A stretch of 64,000 bases of DNA from Cheiracanthium punctorium (GCA_038373885.1 JAWZYV010016591.1:1-64000), one strand, 5' to 3'. Shown: positions 32,111 through 44,668, numbered from the stretch's first letter. The notes: generated by a model not told the origin, from the letters alone. Numbers and translations are program-made.

Positions 32111-32561
32111 TTGGTATACTATTTTCTTATATGTGAATATACCTGTTCCATGTAAAGACAAGATTTCAAATGCAAAAGAAATGCACAGTCAGGTGGCTCC
32201 CCGTAAATTCCAAACAGGTGTTTCATTTCCCTCCCCCCCTCTTCCCACTTACTCCTACTCTGTGCAAAACACAAATTCTCTCCCAGTGACAGGTGCACCT
32301 TTTTTTTTTTTATAGCTTTTGCAATCTCTCTATCAGTAAAAAAAAAAAAAAGGGCAAAAATAATCTGAAAAATAAAATTCTGGTATTGTCAAAATGACCA
32401 GTCACCGTTATAGTAGGTGCATGCAGTAATAGTGGCAAAGATAATTATTTAAAATGAACAAAAATAAATGTATGTGATCTTGATAAGTTTTTAGGAAAAG
32501 TAACTAAATATCCGACACAAAAAATAAAAATAAAGATATATAGAGTTAATTTAGATTCTTG

Positions 32562-32595
32562 GTCAAAATGACCACTGCCTTAATTCTAGTGTTAA
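32562..32595 (-). mobile_element. piggyBac-type terminal repeat with TTAA
   Basis: Read on the minus strand, TTAA (32592-32595) is followed by CACTAGAATTAAGGCAGTGG and TCATTTTGACC, which looks like a piggyBac-type terminal repeat. A related inverted motif, GGTCATTTTGAC on the minus strand, occurs near 32385-32405 inside the element. Together with the transposase remnant downstream this marks the 5' end of a decayed piggyBac copy. The other end was not found. Confidence 0.55.
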
Positions 32596-33538
32596 AGTGG
32601 ATTTAATTGCAATCGAGTGCCCTAATAAGGACACACATGGATTTTATTATAGGTTATACATCCTTAGACAATTTGGAAAATGCATTTGGCATCTTGAGTT
32701 TAATATTTGAAATTTGTTCTAAACACATTAAGTTATCCTTTTCGGGGAAAACAATTTTTTTTTTTCACTTTTTTTTCTAAATGTTACAACTGATAAGTGG
32801 TCATTTGTAATGTTTGTTATTTTCCAATAAAATTGGAAGGCCTTGAATAATTTTCATGTTGTATTCTGACCACTACCCAATGTCCAGTGGACATTTTCAT
32901 ATGATCTTCTTCAGCTTGAGTAATGCATATTGTTTTGTCACTCTTCTCAGCTATCCTTAAAATGAAATGTTGAACCTTATTGCTTTTTTCTCATTGAAAA
33001 AAATATTAAACAGTTTAGGCTAACCTTATACTAAGGAATTCTATGCCTATAAAGTGTATTGTATGGTATTTAAAAAATACTTAAATATGCTGAACATAAA
33101 ATATAATTTATCTACTCTTAAAATACATATGCTAAAATGATAATCAGAAAGAATCACTGTTCCCTTTTAAGGACATCCTATAAAACTATTTTTTTCAAAA
33201 ATTTCTTGGAAAAAATGTTTTAATACTGCTTAGTGAGTTAACTTCAAACAATTTAAAAAATCAAAACCCTTATTTTATACCTAGAAGAGGTTTCGGTTTT
33301 TAAAGGGTAAAAATCAAATGTTAAACCTTATTCTCTGGAAATTTTGCAAATTTGCGCAGTACCTTTCTGCACACTACAAATGCAGTGCATCTTATCGGTA
33401 TCTGGTATGGTCAAAACATCTTTAATTTTCAAATTTAAATCAGATATAGAACTTTAAATATCTCATTCAAGGGTGCCCCCTGTGCCTTCCCCTGGATCTG
33501 CCTTTGATCTGTTTTACTGATAAATATAATTGCAGTTT
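32596..33538. other. AT-rich interval, no gene seen
   Basis: No coding potential, RNA gene or transposon ends were recognised. T-rich runs near 32756-32780 and scattered short A runs only. Confidence 0.6.
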
Positions 33539-33539
33539 T

Positions 33540-34930
33540 AACCAGATTCTGGAACCGCACCTAACCGAAAAGGGTTTTTCATGGGGCACCTGCACCACGC
33601 GCTTATCCCCAGAGATGTAGTTGAAGAGATGTCATTAAAAATCTTGAAGTAGAAAAGGCTCCATAGACAATGGCCGGGGTGTAAATCGAGTTGCGGTTTG
33701 CAGTGACACGAACAAAGATAGTCTTTAGTCGAAGCAAGAGCAAGACTCGAACGAGCTGCAACTTGGAGTTGGAAAAGAGATGGAATGAGATGGATGAAGG
33801 CCGACCCACCTTCCCCCCACCCACGAGAGGTGGACTTCACAGCGGGTTGCTCGGCCACGACCAAAGTACACAGTAACAAGCAGCGTGAAAAATAAACTAA
33901 GTCCAATGACCAGGAGTGGCTGGCACGAGAAGAAAACGAACCAGGATGACTCACAGCAAACATCTGAAGGAGGGTGCCAAACGTCGCCCTGGAAGGGTGC
34001 CACATCTGCAAAGTGGCAGCTAACCCTAAACTGAAGTAGCCCGGCTTCGAAATCTGGCTGTAGCTATTCTTTAGCGGTAACTCCACCAATCACAGGAAAG
34101 TCGCCACACCATTAGTCGTCTGCCACACGCAAACCGGCCAGCAGAGAAACGATGAGTCATCGGGGAAGTTGAGTCCTCACACCATACAGTCTATGAAGCC
34201 GAAGATTCGATGAACAGGTTGAGATGAAAAAAGAACGGCTGGACGACGTGAAATGCTAGGTTAGCAGAATGACTCGCCGAGGAGGTAGCAAGAGACCGAG
34301 AATGATGACGAAAGTCTCAGGAAAAAAGAACAAAAAAGGTCCTAGTCAATAACTGGAGAGCTTGAAGAGAAGAGTGTTGCAGCTTAGGACGGAATCACAA
34401 CCAACAGTCGAAGACGGCACACTATGTCGCCCCAGACAGGGTGCCACGTCCATAAAGTGACAGTCATCATCTACCGAAATACCTCTCCTGCATTCTGGTT
34501 GCTGTTCTTTAATGGGTCCATACTCCAGCGTCCGAATTCCAAAACCATAGGTCGGCTGCCACCCGCATGCCGAAATCAGCCGCAGCAATGACAAAGTCCT
34601 GGTTGAAAGAGGCCACTACTCCAATCAGTCCATGGGCCTGGCATATTAATGCCAGCGTGAAGATGCAAACAGTCAGATGGGACGACTTTGATGACAGCTT
34701 GAGTCAGCATGAAGATCTTGAAACAGCATGAAGATAAATGTAGCAAAGCTACAGAGTGACTGAGCCCGTCACATAATCCCAGTATCCGAGAACGAAGTGG
34801 CAGAACTCAGCCAGCGGCCCCCACCAAAAGCCCCGGCAGCCTTCTGCACTCGTCCCTGTCAACCGGTTTCTGTCAGGAGTGCCTGAGAAAGCGTGACTCG
34901 GGCTGACACACCCGCTGGAACCAGATTCTG
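33540..34930. repeat. GC-richer island with degenerate tandem unit of about 444 bp
   Basis: The base composition is clearly higher in G+C than the AT-rich DNA on both sides, with sharp borders. AACCAGATTCTGG occurs at both edges (about 33540 and 34918). Inside, GGGTGCCAC with AAAGTG(A/G)CAG at 33995 recurs at 34439, and the following 150 bases align imperfectly (TGCCAC.CGCA, GCTGTTCTTTA-like). This resembles the tandem 5' regions or LTR-like repeats of some retroelements, but I recognise no family. A minus-strand frame of about 180 codons (33538-34089) shows no known motif and is probably not a gene. Confidence 0.5.
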
Positions 34931-36480
34931 GGCAGCAACTGCAACTTCTCTGGCATCCTTAATGGTAATCTTTCTCTCTAGATTTAATATTATTCCATAA
35001 AAGATGCTTTATCATAATACGTATACCATCAAAGTAAATAAAAAAACTTTGTAAAAAACACACATAAGATGTTATAGGTAAGAGGATACGTACGTTTCAA
35101 CCAAAAATTGTTTTCGCCTTCTTCAGTCCAAGTCCTTCGTTGCAAGCAACTCAGGGAACTCCATCGACTGAATCTTTGGCTTGTGATGTTGCAAAAAAAT
35201 TCCAGTTGCATGTCACACCAATGTGATCTTGAAGTCAAGGCATATCATATAATGTAAATCTCTATTTAAAATGTTGTCTCGCTCATAAGGAGCAAGTCAA
35301 CATTTTGAGCAGTTGAGCAATCGAGACTTCAACATGATCGAGCAGTTTAACTTCATTAACTGCTTGATGTTTGCTTTTGAAGTTCTCAAAAATTGTCATG
35401 TTAAACTCATGAACTGCATATTTATCACATTGCAAGTACTCAGAAAAAATTGCATAGGAATACAATTGGTTTTTCTACCAAATGACACTTGTTAAAGTTG
35501 TGTAGTGGTGGTGAAGATTATACACCTCCTTACGTTGTGCACTAAAAGTGCTTACTTCAAAATAAGTCATGAAACAGCAGCTTAACAACTAACATTTTTA
35601 TTGATCAATAATAAAAATGAATAAGCTTTTAAAGATTACAATTAACATAACAAAATGATTAGTCACAACTTATAGAACATAGTGCTGCTACTAGCAGTTT
35701 TACTCACAGCTGTGTGTTAATATACTTTATAACCATCTATATATACTCTGGAGAGACTGGTGAAGGTCAATTTGCATCTTTGTGGAACTTTCCGCACTGG
35801 GCGCATTCGCAAACTGACTCACTGGTTGTCAGCTCGCAAACTGTTGGTTCGTAAACCAACGAAATCAATGCCACAGTTGTAACTTCAATTTTTGCCGAAT
35901 GTGCATTGCACTATTTCATATCAAGATGAGCATCAAAGTTCTCAGCAAAATCAATTTGCATCACAATGCAGCTATTTTTATCTGATTTTTGCAATGCATT
36001 TGATGATTTTTGCAATGCATTTGATGATCATGATTTTGCAACAGCATGAATACTTTATTCATGCTGTTCTTCCTTATAAAAGTATGCATCATGTATGTAG
36101 TTAGTTTATCCAATATTTTCTTTATGACATCAACAGTAGTATCATATCATTCTTAAATTTTACTAATCTTTCCTCTACATTTTGGCACCATTCATACCAG
36201 GAAACATCATAATCTTGAAATAAATTTGTAATGCTATTAGTAACCGTTCTTCGGTTATATGGCATTTGTTGCAATTACTTTCATTTTTAGTGCTACGTAC
36301 TAATTGAGAAATAACATCCTTTGTTTTCTGGTCAGGTGCTAAGTTGCATAAACTTAATAATTAAAATTTGCATGTATTTGACAAACACACACATTAGTAG
36401 GAGCTTCTGCCATTAAAAAAATATTCCTTGGCTGCAAACTTACAAAAGATGATTGCTTTATTTGAATCGAAAGATTTTCT
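34931..36480. other. AT-rich interval with short local repeats
   Basis: Positions 35290-35420 contain inverted and repeated motifs around GAGCAGTT and AACTGCT. Positions 35985-36030 contain two tandem copies of a 21-bp unit, GATTTTTGCAATGCATTTGAT. On the minus strand near 36100-36300 there is a short decayed frame I cannot assign; it could be an extension of the copia remnant that follows. No gene is called. Confidence 0.45.
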
Positions 36481-37441
36481 TTTTAAAAATACCAATTGGA
36501 ACCCTTAAAACAAAAAATATTTGGTTCAAAAACTATATTATCTTTACAATATTTTTCAGCATCATTTAGTGACCTTAATCTTTCTTTTCCCTCTTTCTCA
36601 TAATAGTAGATGTCGACTCTACTACCATCAGGCCTAGGTACCGGCTTTCTAAGCCATCTTACTTCCCTCAGTGGTACATCAACTCGACCTTCACTCTCTC
36701 TCAAGAGTGGAGTTCAATTTCACCGTCTAAAATTCCCGAGGAGTTTGAATCATTTAAACAATTCTAAGAGTCACTATTGGGGAATTTCGTATAGTAAACA
36801 TTGTGGCCCATCATGGCTCCACTCTCATTTTGGTCTCTTTGTTTTACATTGTAAGGTACATTTTCATCAAAAGAAGCAATGATTTCTAAAATTGATCCGA
36901 GTCGAGCATCCAATGTTAAAAGCGTATTCTACCATTACCCCTTTACGGCCTTTAGGGTAAAACTTTGATCTATGTGCCTTAGGAATCCCTATATATGCCG
37001 TAGCTCCGAAAGGTTTTAAGTGTCTCACTGAAGGCTTACAGCCACAATACAACTCAAAGGGGGTTTTAGATTGATTTCAGCCACGTAAGTGATTTTTGGT
37101 GTACGTAAAGTACAGCATTGCCTCAGGCCAGAAACTACTATGCAAATTACTTTCCACTAAGAGTGTATGTGCCGCATCCATTACTGTGAGATTATATCTC
37201 AGATACCCCATTTTCTTTGGGAGTATATGTATTTGTTAATTAGTGCATAAAACCCTTTTCAGTACAGAAATTTTTTAAGTTTGTGTTCAAAAATTCACTC
37301 CATGTATCTGTATGTATGGCTTTTAGGTGACCACCAAGAAACCTCTCGGCTCTTAAAATATGATTTTTAAAAATACCAAACATGTTTCTTGTGTCTTTAA
37401 TTGGATAAACTGACACTTTATGCAAAAAATAATTGATAATA
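36480..37441 (-). pseudogene. copia-type Pol remnant, integrase and linker part
   Basis: The minus-strand blocks are AERFLGGHLKAIHTD with LNTNLKNFCTEKG (integrase core, near 37350-37250), GCKPSVRHLKPFGATAYIG (post-integrase, near 37040) and REVRWLRKPVPRPDGSR with FEPNIFCFKG (linker, 36700-36490). The same motifs in the same order occur in the better copia copy at 59128-61683, so both belong to related elements. Stops and frameshifts are frequent. A pogo-type element splits the gene at 37442-38822. Reverse transcriptase and RNase H are not recognised downstream. Confidence 0.75.
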
Positions 37442-38822
37442 CAGTAGAAGATCGATATACCGCAATTCTATAAACCGCATTAATACTGCGGATGTAAACA
37501 GAGAAAATCACAATTAAGAAATTTCTACAATCTGCTTTTTTTAATTGTTTTCCTGGGGAATTAATTTTGAGACATTAGATAAATCCCACAACATGCCAAG
37601 CTTAAAATAAACAATTATTCTCCCATGCATGCATTATGCATTATCAGCATAACAGCTGGCCAGCCAGGTCGAAGAGGAAGGAATGTTTACTTTAATAAAA
37701 CCACGAACCTCTCCCTTTTTCCCTCCACTACCGAACCACTCTCTTTCTCCCTCCTCTACCATTGACTTCCCAAACAGACGTTTATTTATTTAGTTATATT
37801 TCTCTTTGTAAATTGATTTGTTTTATATTAAATTGTATGCTGTTACTTGGCTTCCTAAATCATACACGTAGCATCACCATTTTTTTTTTTTTTTTTTTAA
37901 ATGTGTGTGCGTGTGGGTGGGAGAATGCACATAGCATATTCTAAAGTAAAAATAGCCATGTTTCTTTAAGTTTGGCAAGAAGAAAGGTTTTAAAATGAAT
38001 GGTTTAATGGTTTTCTAAACAAAGTTGTGGGGGTTGGCACACGCCCCTGCCCCCTGCCCGACGATATGCTTATGTCTCAATATTGACAGTAAAATACTTT
38101 TAAAAAGTCTATGAGAAGTAGGGGAGTTTTCTCAATGTAACACTATTTTAAAACAGAATTTTGGAACTGGATTTAAGCCATCTTTAGTTAAAATGAAAAC
38201 TGCTGAACTAATGCATTGTGCACAAAATGGAAAGTACTCAGTTTGCAAACCTGCATGAAGAAAACATTTTGAATATTTGGTAATGGATGATAAGTCACAA
38301 ATTGTTAATCATTTGACCAGTGCTGAAATAATTTCCCCTGTTTCAAAACAAGAGGAAAACCATTCTGAAATAGAATCAAATGCTGGAGAGAAAGTTGAAA
38401 AACTTTCAGAATCTGAAGAAATTTCCATAAGAGATCAATATTTTAAATTCCTAGAAACACAAGACTGCGTAACCAAAGTAAAATTATTACCTGTTCAAAG
38501 GCTGCAAGAAAAGTTATTTGTTGAGAGATTGCAAATTCTAAAACAAATCAAAATTAATATATTGTTTAACAAATAAACTTTAATGCTTTTGGTAATTTCA
38601 ATTTATTTATTTTTTCTGTAAATAAATAAATTCCATTTTTTTGTTTTTTAAAGTAGTATTTGTATTTAAAAAAAGTTTTAAGCATTATATTTATGTGTTC
38701 TAGCTATATTTTAATATGTTTACTAGGGAAGTTTAATGATGTAAGTGAATGATCCATATAACGCAAAATTCTAAATGCAAAACCTTGCGTTTCGAGGTTT
38801 GCATTATAAAGATCTTCTACTG
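37442..38822 (+). mobile_element. pogo-type element inserted in the copia remnant
   Basis: Left end CAGTAGAAGATCGATATACC, right end (reverse complement) CAGTAGAAGATCTTTATAAT, so the inverted termini share CAGTAGAAGATC. TA precedes the left end (37440-37441); the right flank reads TG, probably a mutated TA. A plus-strand frame at 38277-38576, rich in Glu, Lys and Ser and ending LQILKQIKINILFNK, sits where a pogo transposase C-terminus would be. No DDE motif is visible. The element separates the two halves of the copia remnant on the other strand. Confidence 0.75.
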
Positions 38823-39560
38823 TGGTTAAAAAGGATTTTCCTCCTTTCCTCCCTGTAGTTTGTGCAGATTTAAATGAGACTCTACTGTGCTTATTTAATC
38901 TGCATGGCTCACAAATAACTTTGCAATAGGACTCCCAACACTTAAAAATAACACTTTTACTTTTAGGAGTGCGATTAATAGGGTCAACATTAATGGGCCT
39001 AGCTTCCTATGCCAAAGCATAGTTTGGTCTGAATTTTTGTTACTTTCTGTATAGGAGGTTGGAAATCTAACAGATTTAGGGGGTTTATTTGGAATTTTTG
39101 GATGTAGACAATAAACTCCATTTTTGAAAAAGGCAGAAAAAAGATACTGCTTACGTTGGTACAGTTTAACTTCCCCATCACAACCAATGAAATCTACTCC
39201 CTTTTTATCTCGTCTAGGACATGATATGAGATTATTTCGCAACTCTGGAGAATACATGACTTCACCAAATCTGTAAGTTTGTTGTCTGAAGCGTAGTTCA
39301 ACATGTCCATTGCCTTCTATGGGGAAGGTGACTCCGTCGATTGCAACAGCCAGTTCTTGGTCATCAACAGGTTTGTAGTCCATATACAGCTGCCTATCCT
39401 GACAAAAATGGTGAGTGGCAGCGGTCCCAAATATCCAGGTACGTCTTAGGTGACACAGGCTTGGCTCAGGTTAGCACTTGCCAGGAAAAAGGATGTTGGG
39501 CGACATCCTTGCTTACCAATTCATTTCTACGGGTAGGGCTCATGTTACCTCGATTTCTTG
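38823..39560 (-). pseudogene. copia-type Gag-Pol remnant, protease to pre-integrase part
   Basis: The minus-strand translation gives WIFGTAATHHF at about 39440, corresponding to the W(V/I)FDTAA.NHF protease site of copia, here with Gly in place of the catalytic Asp. It continues with VMYSPELRNNLIS and SDQTMLWHRKLG (pre-integrase). It aligns in order with WVFDTAASNHF, VLYSPELRRNLLS and LELWHQRFCH of the copy at 59128-61683. The part before the protease is too decayed to define. Confidence 0.72.
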
Positions 39561-40880
39561 ATCTCAGATTTTTAGAAAGAGTCCCTCACTCCTCTTTCGG
39601 ACAATACACCATTTGGACAGGACATTCATTGTCTTGCGGGTTCAGCTGTAGTCTTTCTCGGGCGATTTTGGTGACCGGCTTGACCAGGTATCTTAGACTT
39701 AACACAGATGTTTTGTCGTTTCTTTATGATTTATGGCTTGGAAGGGAGGCCCAAGAGAGCCAGGCACTGTGATCAGTGGTCTATTGTACCATTCCCAAAC
39801 AATATCAGGGTTCTACAGACCTGGAAAGTCAGGGAAATGAGCTTTGGTCAGTGAAAGTCGGGGATTTGGGAAAAAAAGTCGGGGAAATTAGTAGAAATTG
39901 AAGAAGGGTCAGGGAAATGCAAGAAAATATTTGCGGTAAAATCAAGAAAATATTTGCTGTTTGAACCTAAGTATAGAAATTGTTTTATTTGCATTTTCTT
40001 ATTCAACCTTATAAATAATTTTAAAATGTGTTCTTTATGAGCATATCTTGTGCAGTTGAAATATGCTTAATTTTAACCTAAATTATTATCAAACATGGTT
40101 TTTGTTAAAATCCAGTAATGTCAAATAAGATTCTTGTATATATTAATTTATTATTATTATTTTTTGTAGAAAAAGGGGCAATATATATAAAAAAATTATT
40201 AATTAAAGGATGTATTGTTAAAAATAGAAACAAAAAAATATGCATAATTTGCATAAGTTAATTTATTTACATGATTGGATGATTAATTATCCTCATCTAA
40301 ACTAAAATCTACTGTTACTCATATTTTCAACTCTAACCGTTAATGTAAGGAAGTAAGAAATGTTCAAGTTGTATGGCGTACTTGAATTCATCCAAAAAAA
40401 AAAAACTGGTGCACGGTATGCAAGAGGCTGGTCAGCCCTTTTCTAAACCAAAATTTTACTATCCTTGATTCAATTACTGGAGACATAAAAAATTTTAAGG
40501 CATGTCTGAAAGGTGTTTATAGAATTTCCCACCAAAGGGTAGCCTCCCTTCTGATAATTATCAATTCGAAAGTTTGATAGCAAAAAGTGCAGCTGTTATT
40601 TTTTCTAGAAATTGCCAAAAAGGCAATAGAAAAACAATTATAGCTAAAATAGGCTTTACAGTAATCAAAGACTCTCAAATGATGGCAAACATAAATGAAT
40701 GTATCTTGAAATGCAATTGTAGTTTCCTGGCCTTAGGACATCCCATTAATTTTTGGCGACTTACGCTAAAATTCTCAATTACCACTGCCTCTGAAACACC
40801 TAGTCATTGGTAAAATAATGCAAACAATTAAAAATTTAAATTAGCACTTATATTAAAAATTTAAACTAGCACTTAGCAGT

Positions 40881-40926
<46 letters not shown>

Positions 40927-41060
40927 ACCCACAAAATTATACCAAAAAGCAGGTACATGAATTTCAACTGGAAATTTATTTATTCACAAGGTTTTTATTT
41001 ATTTTATCTTTTAAAACCAATATTTAGAGTGTTTTTTCTGCATCTTCACTATTGCTACTA
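39561..41060. other. AT-rich interval with a short repeat array and poly(A)
   Basis: At 39815-39925 a short array repeats GTC(A/G)GGGAAAT-like units about every 20-30 bases, starting CAGGGTTCTACAGACCTGG, which resembles the subterminal region of a hAT-type MITE; no right end was found. At about 40887-40925 there is an uninterrupted A run of roughly 38 bases, preceded by two copies of TAGCACTTA. Nothing codes for a recognisable protein. Confidence 0.45.
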
Positions 41061-42862
41061 CAGTATTGGACCCTTTATCCGGAATTCCAAAAACCGGAAA
41101 GTTCCAAAAACCGGCACTTTCCCCGATTTCAGTTTTTTTTAAATTCTTTTTTAAAGGCTCACTGATCTAGATACCATTTTTTTCCACTACTTAAAATCTC
41201 GACTATTCGGCATTCAAGTAACCGGAAAATTTCGTCCCCCCTCCCTGGGGGACGTCTTCTCAAATGACTAATTCCTACTGTGAATCACAGCTGTCCAAAC
41301 TTAGAACGGGGAAGAGGATGCAAATTTCTAACTGCTAGAGGTTATCAATAATTCCAGGAATCGATGTAGTATAAAAAAAAAATAAGCAGACAAAATGCTC
41401 ACAAAACAAATATGACGGATACACGTTACAAAAACAAAACATTTTACAGCTGTACCGGCGAGCACGGAGAAAAATCAGCTCCATACCGATAGCCAAAACA
41501 GAAAAAGTGCTGATTACATATAGCTAGGGAGTCCTGACCTACTTACTTATTTTGCCCATCTGCATTCCGATGATTCAACAGTGTTATCTCTGAACAGAAG
41601 CTCCAGAGGGAAGGAGGGGGGGGGACAGAGAAAACATCACCGTTTGTATTAATCATTCTCTTAGTTTAAAGAAATTACCTGTTAGAAATAAGTGGTTTTA
41701 TTTTTAATTTACGATTATTTTTCTCCCCAGCGATGCAAAGGTATTATTGCCTTGTAACACTGCAATATAAATGAATATTATTATAAATACAATTAAAAAC
41801 TTTGTTAAAAACACACAATTAAAAATAGATCAGTACGCACCGATCTATTTTTAGAGTATTTTTCAACATGCATTGATTATCATTCCAAAACATTTCGGAT
41901 TAGATCCCCCCCCCCCTTAACAGCTTTGTTGACAAACATATTTTTTTTTACAAGCTTAACTATCCGGAATTTTCACTTATCGGGCATTTCCCGTGCTTTC
42001 TGGATAGTCGAGCTTTTACTTATTTAAATTGTGTCCTTTTAATTAAATGGTTTTTCCTTTGCCCGTTATGGGTTACGTTGCAGCTGCGCGTGTTAGGGAG
42101 ACAGCAGGCGGATTGTCTCGATGTTTTTGTGGGGAACATTGAAACAGCTAAAGATTAATGAAATGTTCAAACAAAATAAAGAATAAATGTTTAAATGTTA
42201 GCTTTTCTCCTCTCAAAATTATATATGATCTAATTGTAAGGTCTCGTTTTTTAAATTTTGTTTTGTAATAGTGGGCATTTTCTAATGATTTTAATTGTCA
42301 TCACAATAATGTTATCAAGGGAGCGAGCGAGGTATATTGTTTTTGGCCATCACGTAAGCTGTATAATGTCTACCGTCTTTGTAATTCATATGCGGAGGCG
42401 AGCGTGCGTAGCGGCGGGAGCGGGGACCATGGTTCTCTCCCGTAGCGATGGTTCTGCATATCTGACAGAATACTTGGATGCCATGGGCGCCGGCAGCATA
42501 GGGCAAGGGGATTTTTTGGATGGATTTTTGTATGCAGTGTTTTACCTTGCTTTTTTGCTCTTTCCAACATGGTAACCATACGTTAAAATAGTCTGCCCCC
42601 CCCCCCCGTATTGAAGTTTTATTTTACAGTAAGTTTTGATAAATTTAATTATTTTTATTTTAAAATCTATTATGAATGCTTTACTATTTACATAATTATA
42701 AGCAGTAATTATCATAAAAGCTACTTGTACTTAAAGACCGGTACTTTTTTAATTCTACAATGCACAAAGGGTTAATTTTTCGGCAGCGACCCGAAAACCA
42801 GCAAATTCCATAAACCGGAATGCGGTTGGTCCCGAGGTTGCCGGATAAAAGGTCCCATACTG
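41061..42862. mobile_element. pogo/Tigger-type non-autonomous element with TA duplication
   Basis: Left end CAGTATTGGACCCTTTATCC, right end (reverse complement) CAGTATGGGACCTTTTATCC, flanked by TA at 41059-41060 and 42863-42864. About 1.8 kb. The interior has no transposase frame. The segment 41240-41650 is related to 49540-49875, so another decayed family member exists. The right 412 bases plus 180 bases of flank are repeated at 1-594. A GC-richer stretch lies near 42395-42450. Confidence 0.85.
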
Positions 42863-43043
42863 TATTTGATGAGTGTGTAAGTCATAACATACACTGCAAA
42901 TAAAAAAAAATTAAATGTACCTTTAAATGCCCCCTTTTTTTTTTTTTTTTTAGCAATTTCAATTTCTCCCGGAACTTCTGGAAGGAAACAAAAATATAAA
43001 TTAAAGTGTTTCTATTATTTGTTCAAATTAATTTTTGAATATC
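42863..43043. repeat. Flank shared with 413-594
   Basis: DNA immediately right of the pogo-type element, matching 413-594 including the same T-rich run (one base shorter here). It shows that element and flank were duplicated together. Confidence 0.85.
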
Positions 43044-43222
43044 AAAATTAAAGTCATTCATAGTATACAATCTGTGGCAATAAATTAACTCCAAGTAAGC
43101 ATAGAAAAATGTCAGTAAAATTTGTAGTTTTTTTCCCAGAAGTGGTTAATGGCCAGGGTTGGAAGGTTTTTACCATCTAATGGTTTATACCGTTTTTTAC
43201 TCTCTATGAAAAAATATGTTTT

Positions 43223-44668
43223 TATTACAAAAGCTGCTAACAGATGGTGCTGTAATCGCCATACGTAATGCCTATTATAAATAGTGATCCGAAGCCCAGA
43301 GTGATCAGTTCCACTATTGAAGCCTGAAAGGAGGTTAGTGTACCGAAGGAAGAGATTAAAACCATATACTCCATTGAACAACGCGTTTTTCTGGTGCTAG
43401 AGTACCACAGGTTAAAAGAGAGTCCTACGGCAACAAGGCGCAGTTTTCAAGCACGATTTAATGTTCCAAAAGGACCCGATGCGAAAACCATTCGTACGCT
43501 CTTCGCCAAATTTCAAGGAACAGGCAGCGTAACTGATGATCTAGTGGGAAATGTTGGCCGCAAGCAAACTGCAGTTACGCCTGCAAATGTCGCCACAGTT
43601 TCTGGAATTATTCAGCAAAATACAATGTCATCCATCCGTAAAATTGCAACTGAGACTGGTTTGAAGCGTTCCAGCACACATAAAATACTGAGAAAGAGCC
43701 TACACTTGTTTCCATTCAAAATTCAAACTCACCAGGCCATACCCGTACGAGCTGTGCAAAAAAGGGTTGACTTAGCTTATCAGATATTCACAATGATTGA
43801 TAGTGAAGGATTTGATGTTGTCTGCATCTGGTTTACAGATGAAGCACACTTCCACCTGAATGGATTTGTGAGTAAACGGAACTGGCGATTTTGAGGTTGA
43901 GCAAATCCATATTGGTGTGAAGCGAAACCCCTGTATTCTCCTAAAGTTACTGTGTGGTCTGCAGTATGCAGCAGAGGCATTATTGGCCCTTTTTCATTCG
44001 AGAAACGGTCACTAGTGAACGTTACATTGCATTTTTGGAACAATATGTCGCCACACAGCAAGTGTTAGAGGATCGACCACGTACTGAATGGTTTATGCAA
44101 GATGGAGCCGGAATGCATCGTACCGAACAAGTGTTTCGCTTTTTTGATGAATACTTCGGGAATCGAGTCATTGCTTTAGAATATCCCAAATTTACTGGTG
44201 CAGGCATGGATTGGCCTCCATGGATTTGACTCCCTGTAACTATTTTTTTGTGGGGCACATTGAAAGACATTGTCTACCCGAAGAATCCCGCCACGCTGGA
44301 CGAGCTTGAATCTGCGATCTGTGTGGCATGCGAATCCATTTCTGTTGAGACACTACGAAATGTGATGGCAAATTTCATTCTTCGTTTGCGCCACCTCTGT
44401 AGTGCCAATGGTGAACATTTTGAAAACATTGTGATGTGATTTTTTGCAAAGAATGTTTTCATACAATTATTTTATTTATGTTTGCTGATAATGAGCTGTA
44501 CAGCATACAGTGCCATCTGTTAGCAGCTTTTGTAACTAGTATTTCAAACTGCTATATAAAATTCTTACAGCTTTCACAATAAGCATACCATATACTGCAT
44601 TCCTCTATCGATCTTTGTGTTCGAGATATTTAATTTTGAAATCAGGCAGTCCTTTTCTGGACACCCGG
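43223..44668 (+). mobile_element. Tc1/mariner-superfamily element, decayed
   Basis: A transposase pseudogene lies between inverted repeats TACAAAAGCTGCTAACAGAT (43226-43245) and ATCTGTTAGCAGCTTTTGTA (44515-44534). On the right the element seems to extend further, to the motif GGACACCCGGTA ending at 44670, which resembles the GGGTGTCC-type outer ends of arthropod mariner relatives. On the left the corresponding outer part is missing, so the left end is probably truncated. Length is about 1.3-1.45 kb. Confidence 0.72.
43364..44438 (+). pseudogene. mariner-type transposase with DUF4817-like N-terminus
   Basis: The frame begins at a probable former start (ATA at 43364, YSIEQRVFLVLEYHRLKES) and contains the helix-turn-helix region RRSFQARFNV and GRKQTAVTPANVATV. 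Catalytic blocks are WFTDEAHFHL (first Asp), FMQDGAGMHRTEQV (second Asp) and DLTPCNYF (third), with about 41 residues between the last two, which suggests a DD41D-type active site. Two TGA codons just after 43891 and frame changes near 44229-44250 disable it. The C-terminal part reads GTLKDIVYPKNPATLDELE. The enzyme would cut and paste the element. Confidence 0.8.

Noticed and set aside
33538..34089. Minus-strand frame of 183 codons in the GC-richer island
   Set aside because: Composition favours long chance frames here, the peptide shows no recognisable domain and the overlapping frames are equally open.
40887..40925. Poly(A) tail of a processed pseudogene
   Set aside because: No gene-like sequence precedes the A run and no TSD was found; it is treated as a simple repeat.
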